Assembly: GCA_038244055.1 (NCBI GenBank)
Contig: JBBRTW010000323.1
Span: forward strand, 1 to 8,396
Direction of reading: 5' to 3'
From: DASPKW01 sp038244055
GTDB lineage: Bacteria > Planctomycetota > Phycisphaerae > Tepidisphaerales > Tepidisphaeraceae
DNA: 8,396 bases
Shown here in pieces: positions 4,695-8,396 of this stretch (positions are counted from its first letter, which is position 1; every line of letters begins with the position of its first letter). The translations under genes and the position numbers were made by a program. A model generated the notes under the pieces. The model was not told the DNA's origin. It worked only from the letters and a program-made list of their open reading frames with translations, and did not search any database.

Positions 4695-7600
4695 ATGAAA
4701 TCCTCGAATGATTCGGCCAATTTGTCACTGATCGTGTGCCTTGCGGCGCTCCTGGGATCTTGCGCAGTGGTTCCAGCGCGGGGGGATGGAGCGCCGTGGC
4801 AAATGAATTTATCCATGGGCAATGGCGGGCTGTGGCAGAAGCGGGTGGCGGTGGTGATTCGCAATGACGCTGACGAGGCGGTGGCGGGGCAGGCGGTGGG
4901 AGTGGTTGTCGGCAAGAAGGCGGGCCAGGCGGATCTGGTAGGAGTGGAAGCATCGGGCGTGCGGGTGTGCGCGGAAGATGGGGCGGAGTTACTCTTCGCG
5001 CTGGTCGGGCCGGCGGGGCAGGCGCTAAGAAAAGGGCCGGTGCCGGAAGGAGCGACACTGATGATCCCGGCCGAGTGCGCGGCCAAGGCGAGCACGACCG
5101 TCTGGGTGTATGCCGGGAATCCCGATGCGTGGGGCGTGACCGATTTTCTGCCGGCGCGGATGGGCGTGATCAATGGCGGGATGGAAGAGGGCGCTGGCGA
5201 TGCGCCGGCCGGGTGGGCGCACGATGTGAACGATGCGGGGCATGTAACATCGTGGGCCAGCGAAGGCGCGCATGGCGGGCGGAGATGTTTGAAGACGGTG
5301 GTGGCGGAGTCGGCCGAGCCGACGTGGATCTCAACGCGGCAGATTCAGATCGGCATCACCGGCGGGGCGCGGTATGTACTGAAGGCGTGGGTGAAGGGGA
5401 AGGATGTGAAAGGGTCGGCCGGGTGGTACATCCATGTCGGCAACGAGAAGAACTCGCAGATGCTCGGGCATATCACTCCTCCTATCCAAGCGCCCGGCGG
5501 GACCTTCGACTGGCGGGAGATTTCGTTCACCTTCACCGCGCCGATGGAAGCGACCAAGGCGGATATCGGCACAGTCCTGCGCGGGACGGGGACGGCCTGG
5601 TTCGATGATGTGACCCTGGAATGCCTGGACCCCGCGCGATTGACGGCGACGGCCGGGCCTGCGGAGACGATCGCGGCGGTGGTGGATGGAACTGCCTTGG
5701 GAACCAGCGCGGCGGCGGAGGCGGAATGGGGCGAGAGCAATCGCGAGTGCCGGGCGCGGATGGTTCTGCGCATCGTGAATCTGGAAGCGCAGCCGGCGCG
5801 GAGGCTGGTATCAGCCGATGTTTCGCGGCTGGTGCGGCGAAGCGCGGCCGGCGGCGCGGCGGCGGTTCGTGTGACCGATGGGAGCAAGGTAGTCCCCTCG
5901 GCGATGGTGCAAGGCGTGGTGGTGTTCGAGGCGGAGATGCCGGCGCATTCGGTGAAGCAGTTTTATGCGTACGCGGGCGCGGCCGGCGAATCGGCCGACG
6001 CCGCGGCGACGATTCGGCAGTACGCGGAGATGATCGGCCGGCCGGTGAATCGCGTGAAGAATGGCCGGTTCGAGTTGATGCAGGAAGGTCAGCCGGCCGA
6101 TTGGAGCGGCGGGCTCGAGGGGACCAAAGCGCCGGGGAGTTATGTGGGCGTGGAAAAAGGCGCGGGGATTTTCGGCGGGCCCTGCGCGATCGTGCGCGTC
6201 GCGGCGGATGCGGCCCAGGGTTGGCGCGGCTTGCGGCAGAAGGTGCCCGTGCAGCCGGGGCGGACTTATTTATTTTCGACGTGGGTGAAGGGGCGGGATG
6301 TGAACGGCCGGGTGCTGCTCAATGCGCATTACCTGACGGCCAAAGGCGCGCCCTGCGCGGTGACGAAGTACGCCTCGGCCGGGACGCCGATCTCGGGGAC
6401 ATCGGACTGGCGGCTGATGTCAGGGACCTTCACGATGCCGGCCGATGCGGGGTTCTTCGAATTGCACCTGACGACCAACGCGAGTGGGACGGTCTGGTTC
6501 GATGGGGTTTTTCTGGCGGAAGTGAATGCGGCGCTAGTGGGTAAAACCGAGGGCAGGCCGGAGAATTGGGCGACCGGCGCGAGCGGTGGCTCTGCGGCTG
6601 GCGGGGCCGGTCGAGGTAGCGGAACCGGCGCAGGCGCAGCGGCCGGCGCGCTTTCGGTATGGCAGGTGAACGCGATCGAGAAGGTGTTCGAAGAGGATGT
6701 TCGCCCGGACAAGCCATCGCCGTGGCGGATCACCGCCGCGCGCAACGAGCGCGAGCCCCTGCAACTGGCCATTCGGAGCGATACGGAAATGAAAGGCGTT
6801 CGCATCGCGGTGGAAGCGCCGCCGGCGAACAGTGGGGCGACGCTGGCGAATGTGACTGTGAATGTCGTCGGCTACGTGCCGGTGGATCATCCCTCTGGCT
6901 ATTTCGAATCGCGCGGGCCGGCCTGGCGGCGGCGGATTCCGGCCGGCGGTGCGCAGTGCGATGGATGGGCGGGATGGTGGCCGGACCCGCTTTTGCCGGC
7001 CGATACGCTCGATCTGCCGGCCGGGCAAACGCGGTCGGTATGGGTGACGGTTGCGGTGCCCAAAGATGCCCCGGCCGGGGATTACACGGGGCAGGTCGCG
7101 CTGATGAGCCTGGCCGGTGTGCGCCTGGTGCAGGCTCCCTTCACGGTGCATGTGTGGGATTTCGCGCTGCCGGATCAGGGGCATTGCAAGGCGGTCTACG
7201 ACCTGCGCACGAGCTCGCATTGGAAGCAGGCGGGCAAGTCGAATCAGCAGGTGTGGGATCAGTTGTCGGCGTTCATGGCCGAGCATCGCGTCTCGCCCGA
7301 TCGCATCGCGCCCGAGCCGGTGCTGAAGTTCGAGAATGGGAAGGTGACTTCCGATTTCACGGATTTCGACAAGTCGGCCGAGGTTTATTTCAATCGCGAT
7401 CATCATCTGCACACCTACGCGCCGCAGGCTTTCTACGCGTTTGGATGGGGCCATCCGCCGGCGACGCGCTTCGGGCAAAAGCCGTATGAGGGGGCGTATC
7501 CGTTCGAGTCGGCCGACCGCGGCAAGCTGCGCGCGGAGTTTAAGCAGGCGTATCAGGCGTGTCTTAAAGTGTATTGGGAGCATATGAAGCAAAAGGGGTG

Positions 7601-8375
7601 GGCCGATCGCGTGCTGCTGTATATGTCCGATGAGCCGATGTACGAGGAGCGCGGCAAGCCCAACCAGCCGATCATCGATCAGATGAAAGCCCTGTGCGCG
7701 ATGGTGCGCGAGGTGGATCCGAATATCCCCATTTACAGCAGCACCTGGGGCCATGTGCCGCAGTGGGATGGCGCGATCAGCGCCTGGGGCATCGGCGCGT
7801 ATGGCATCGTGCCGGTGGCGAAGATCGGCGAGATTCTCAAGGGCGGGGCCAAGGTCTTGTATACGGTGGATGGCCACATGTGCCTGGATACACCGTACTG
7901 CGCCATCGAGCGGCTGCTGCCGCATTACTGTTTTGAATATGGCGTGGAGGGCTACGAATTCTGGGGCGCGACCTGGCTGACACAGGACCCGTATCAGTAC
8001 GGCTGGCACTGCTACATCACCCAGGGAATGCGGCCGGGGGATAGTTACTCGATCCGCTATCCCAATGGCGATGGGTATTTGATTTACCCCGGTGCCCCGA
8101 TCGGACATGCCGGCCCGGTTTCATCCATCCGCCTGGAGCAGGCGCGCGAGGGCGTGGAGGATTACGAGTATCTCTGGATTCTGCGCGATCGAATCGCCAG
8201 GGCGAAATCGGCGGGAAAGAACACAGGCGCGGCGGAAGCGGCCCTGGCCAAGGCGGCCGAGCTGGTGACGATCCCCAACGCGGGCGGACGATATTCGACG
8301 AAGATCCTGCCGCGGCCGGAGAAGGTGATGGAGGCGAAGGAGGCGGTGGGCGCGGCGATCGAGGGGCTGCGTTGA
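4695..8375 (+). CDS. Large exported GH123/DUF4091-type glycoside hydrolase with duplicated CBM-like modules
   Basis: Encodes 1226 residues ending in TGA followed in frame by TAG. The start is supported by a signal peptide (Lys2, hydrophobic 10-21); LGSC at 20-23 may be a lipobox, otherwise cleavage falls near residue 30. Domains: beta-sandwich-like 34-157; CBM4_9-like 158-310; second sandwich 340-450; second CBM-like 454-610; Gly/Ala/Ser linker 627-653; GH123-type N-terminal beta domain about 655-820 (AARNEREPLQL at 681-691, WWPDPLLP at 761-768); TIM-barrel-like domain about 830-1130; and the DUF4091 signature at 1146-1160, ending EDYEYL. YMSDEP (976-981) places Asp979-Glu980 where GH123 enzymes have their catalytic pair, which acts by substrate assistance on beta-N-acetylgalactosaminides. 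Many family members are untested, so the substrate is uncertain. It probably acts outside the cytoplasm on an N-acetylated or other complex glycan. There is no clear Shine-Dalgarno. It is longer than simple GH123 proteins because of the duplicated front half. Confidence 0.85.
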   Translation: MKSSNDSANLSLIVCLAALLGSCAVVPARGDGAPWQMNLSMGNGGLWQKRVAVVIRNDADEAVAGQAVGVVVGKKAGQADLVGVEASGVRVCAEDGAELLFALVGPAGQALRKGPVPEGATLMIPAECAAKASTTVWVYAGNPDAWGVTDFLPARMGVINGGMEEGAGDAPAGWAHDVNDAGHVTSWASEGAHGGRRCLKTVVAESAEPTWISTRQIQIGITGGARYVLKAWVKGKDVKGSAGWYIHVGNEKNSQMLGHITPPIQAPGGTFDWREISFTFTAPMEATKADIGTVLRGTGTAWFDDVTLECLDPARLTATAGPAETIAAVVDGTALGTSAAAEAEWGESNRECRARMVLRIVNLEAQPARRLVSADVSRLVRRSAAGGAAAVRVTDGSKVVPSAMVQGVVVFEAEMPAHSVKQFYAYAGAAGESADAAATIRQYAEMIGRPVNRVKNGRFELMQEGQPADWSGGLEGTKAPGSYVGVEKGAGIFGGPCAIVRVAADAAQGWRGLRQKVPVQPGRTYLFSTWVKGRDVNGRVLLNAHYLTAKGAPCAVTKYASAGTPISGTSDWRLMSGTFTMPADAGFFELHLTTNASGTVWFDGVFLAEVNAALVGKTEGRPENWATGASGGSAAGGAGRGSGTGAGAAAGALSVWQVNAIEKVFEEDVRPDKPSPWRITAARNEREPLQLAIRSDTEMKGVRIAVEAPPANSGATLANVTVNVVGYVPVDHPSGYFESRGPAWRRRIPAGGAQCDGWAGWWPDPLLPADTLDLPAGQTRSVWVTVAVPKDAPAGDYTGQVALMSLAGVRLVQAPFTVHVWDFALPDQGHCKAVYDLRTSSHWKQAGKSNQQVWDQLSAFMAEHRVSPDRIAPEPVLKFENGKVTSDFTDFDKSAEVYFNRDHHLHTYAPQAFYAFGWGHPPATRFGQKPYEGAYPFESADRGKLRAEFKQAYQACLKVYWEHMKQKGWADRVLLYMSDEPMYEERGKPNQPIIDQMKALCAMVREVDPNIPIYSSTWGHVPQWDGAISAWGIGAYGIVPVAKIGEILKGGAKVLYTVDGHMCLDTPYCAIERLLPHYCFEYGVEGYEFWGATWLTQDPYQYGWHCYITQGMRPGDSYSIRYPNGDGYLIYPGAPIGHAGPVSSIRLEQAREGVEDYEYLWILRDRIARAKSAGKNTGAAEAALAKAAELVTIPNAGGRYSTKILPRPEKVMEAKEAVGAAIEGLR
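4794..5624 (+). repeat. Internal protein repeat, copy 1 (beta-sandwich + CBM-like)
   Basis: Residues 34-310 of the glycosidase: a strand-rich part ending TTVWVYAGNPDA, then a CBM-like part with N160-G161, AWVKGKDVKG (231-240), DWRE (272-275) and GTAWFDDVTLE (299-309). The same landmarks recur in the same order in copy 2. The DNA is also still alike in places: 5387-5413 matches 6281-6307 at 24 of 27 bases, and 5589-5607 matches 6486-6504 at 18 of 19. Confidence 0.75.
5712..6524 (+). repeat. Internal protein repeat, copy 2 (beta-sandwich + CBM-like)
   Basis: Residues 340-610: a sandwich-like part with AVRVTDGSKVVPSA and SVKQFYAYAGAAGE, then a CBM-like part with N456-G457, TWVKGRDVNG (529-538), DWRL (571-574) and GTVWFDGVFLAE (598-609). 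Spacing between the three key tryptophans (530, 572, 601) almost equals that in copy 1 (232, 273, 302). The sandwich halves are more diverged than the CBM halves. Confidence 0.7.
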
Positions 8376-8376
8376 T

Positions 8377-8396
8377 AGTTGCGAGTTGCGAGTTGC
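8377..8396. repeat. Start of a 7-bp tandem repeat, cut by the window edge
   Basis: Directly after the glycosidase stop codons the unit AGTTGCG occurs twice in full (8377-8383, 8384-8390), with six bases of a third copy reaching the last base of the window. The true copy number cannot be seen. It may be a short-sequence-repeat tract in the intergenic space. Confidence 0.65.

Noticed and set aside
6534..8108. Long open frame (524 codons) on the - strand inside the glycosidase
   Set aside because: It lies wholly opposite a well-supported enzyme domain. Its Arg/His/Ile-rich translation is typical of antisense frames in GC-rich genes.
1..8396. Defence system, mobile element, CRISPR array or RNA gene
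   Set aside because: No transposase, integrase, nuclease, toxin-antitoxin pair, direct-repeat/spacer pattern, tRNA or rRNA sequence was seen on either strand.

Overview
This is a GC-rich bacterial window holding five protein-coding genes: one partial and four complete. I see no rRNA, tRNA, CRISPR array or insertion sequence. The best guess for the source is a PVC-superphylum bacterium, most likely a planctomycete of the Phycisphaerae type. That guess rests on gene content: a very large secreted GH123/DUF4091 glycosidase with carbohydrate-binding modules, a GntR-headed regulator with a LacI-like sensor, and small exported proteins I cannot name. It is an inference, not a marker-gene assignment.

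Layout, left to right. (1) Bases 2-757, + strand: the C-terminal 251 residues of a TPR protein, probably the tail of a large signalling ATPase or kinase. (2) Bases 770-801: a 12-bp hairpin terminator between two converging genes, followed by a perfect 10-bp tandem duplication (825-844). (3) Bases 857-1594, - strand: a 245-residue predicted lipoprotein of unknown family. (4) Bases 1897-2919, - strand: a 340-residue exported TraB/GumN/Tiki-clan protein with both GxxH motifs and a C-terminal coiled coil. It ends in a strong intrinsic terminator (1838-1867), so genes 3 and 4 are separate units. (5) Bases 3165-4196, - strand: a GntR-type winged helix fused to a LacI-like sugar-sensing domain. (6) A 498-bp AT-richer divergent intergenic region with a good - strand promoter, a leader hairpin and an 11-bp palindrome. 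(7) Bases 4695-8375, + strand: a 1226-residue exported GH123/DUF4091-type glycoside hydrolase, whose N-terminal half is an internal duplication of a [beta-sandwich + CBM-like] pair. (8) The start of a 7-bp tandem repeat at the right edge.

How the genes may work together: the divergent regulator and glycosidase form a plausible sugar-responsive polysaccharide- or glycan-degradation module, the regulator sensing a released sugar and controlling the hydrolase and/or itself. The exported TraB/Tiki-like protein and the lipoprotein have their own expression signals, and nothing ties them firmly to that module. No clearly novel multi-gene system is visible. The items most worth a second look are the duplicated architecture of the glycosidase, its regulatory region, the unnamed lipoprotein, and a strong genome-style enrichment of the word TCGGCCG.
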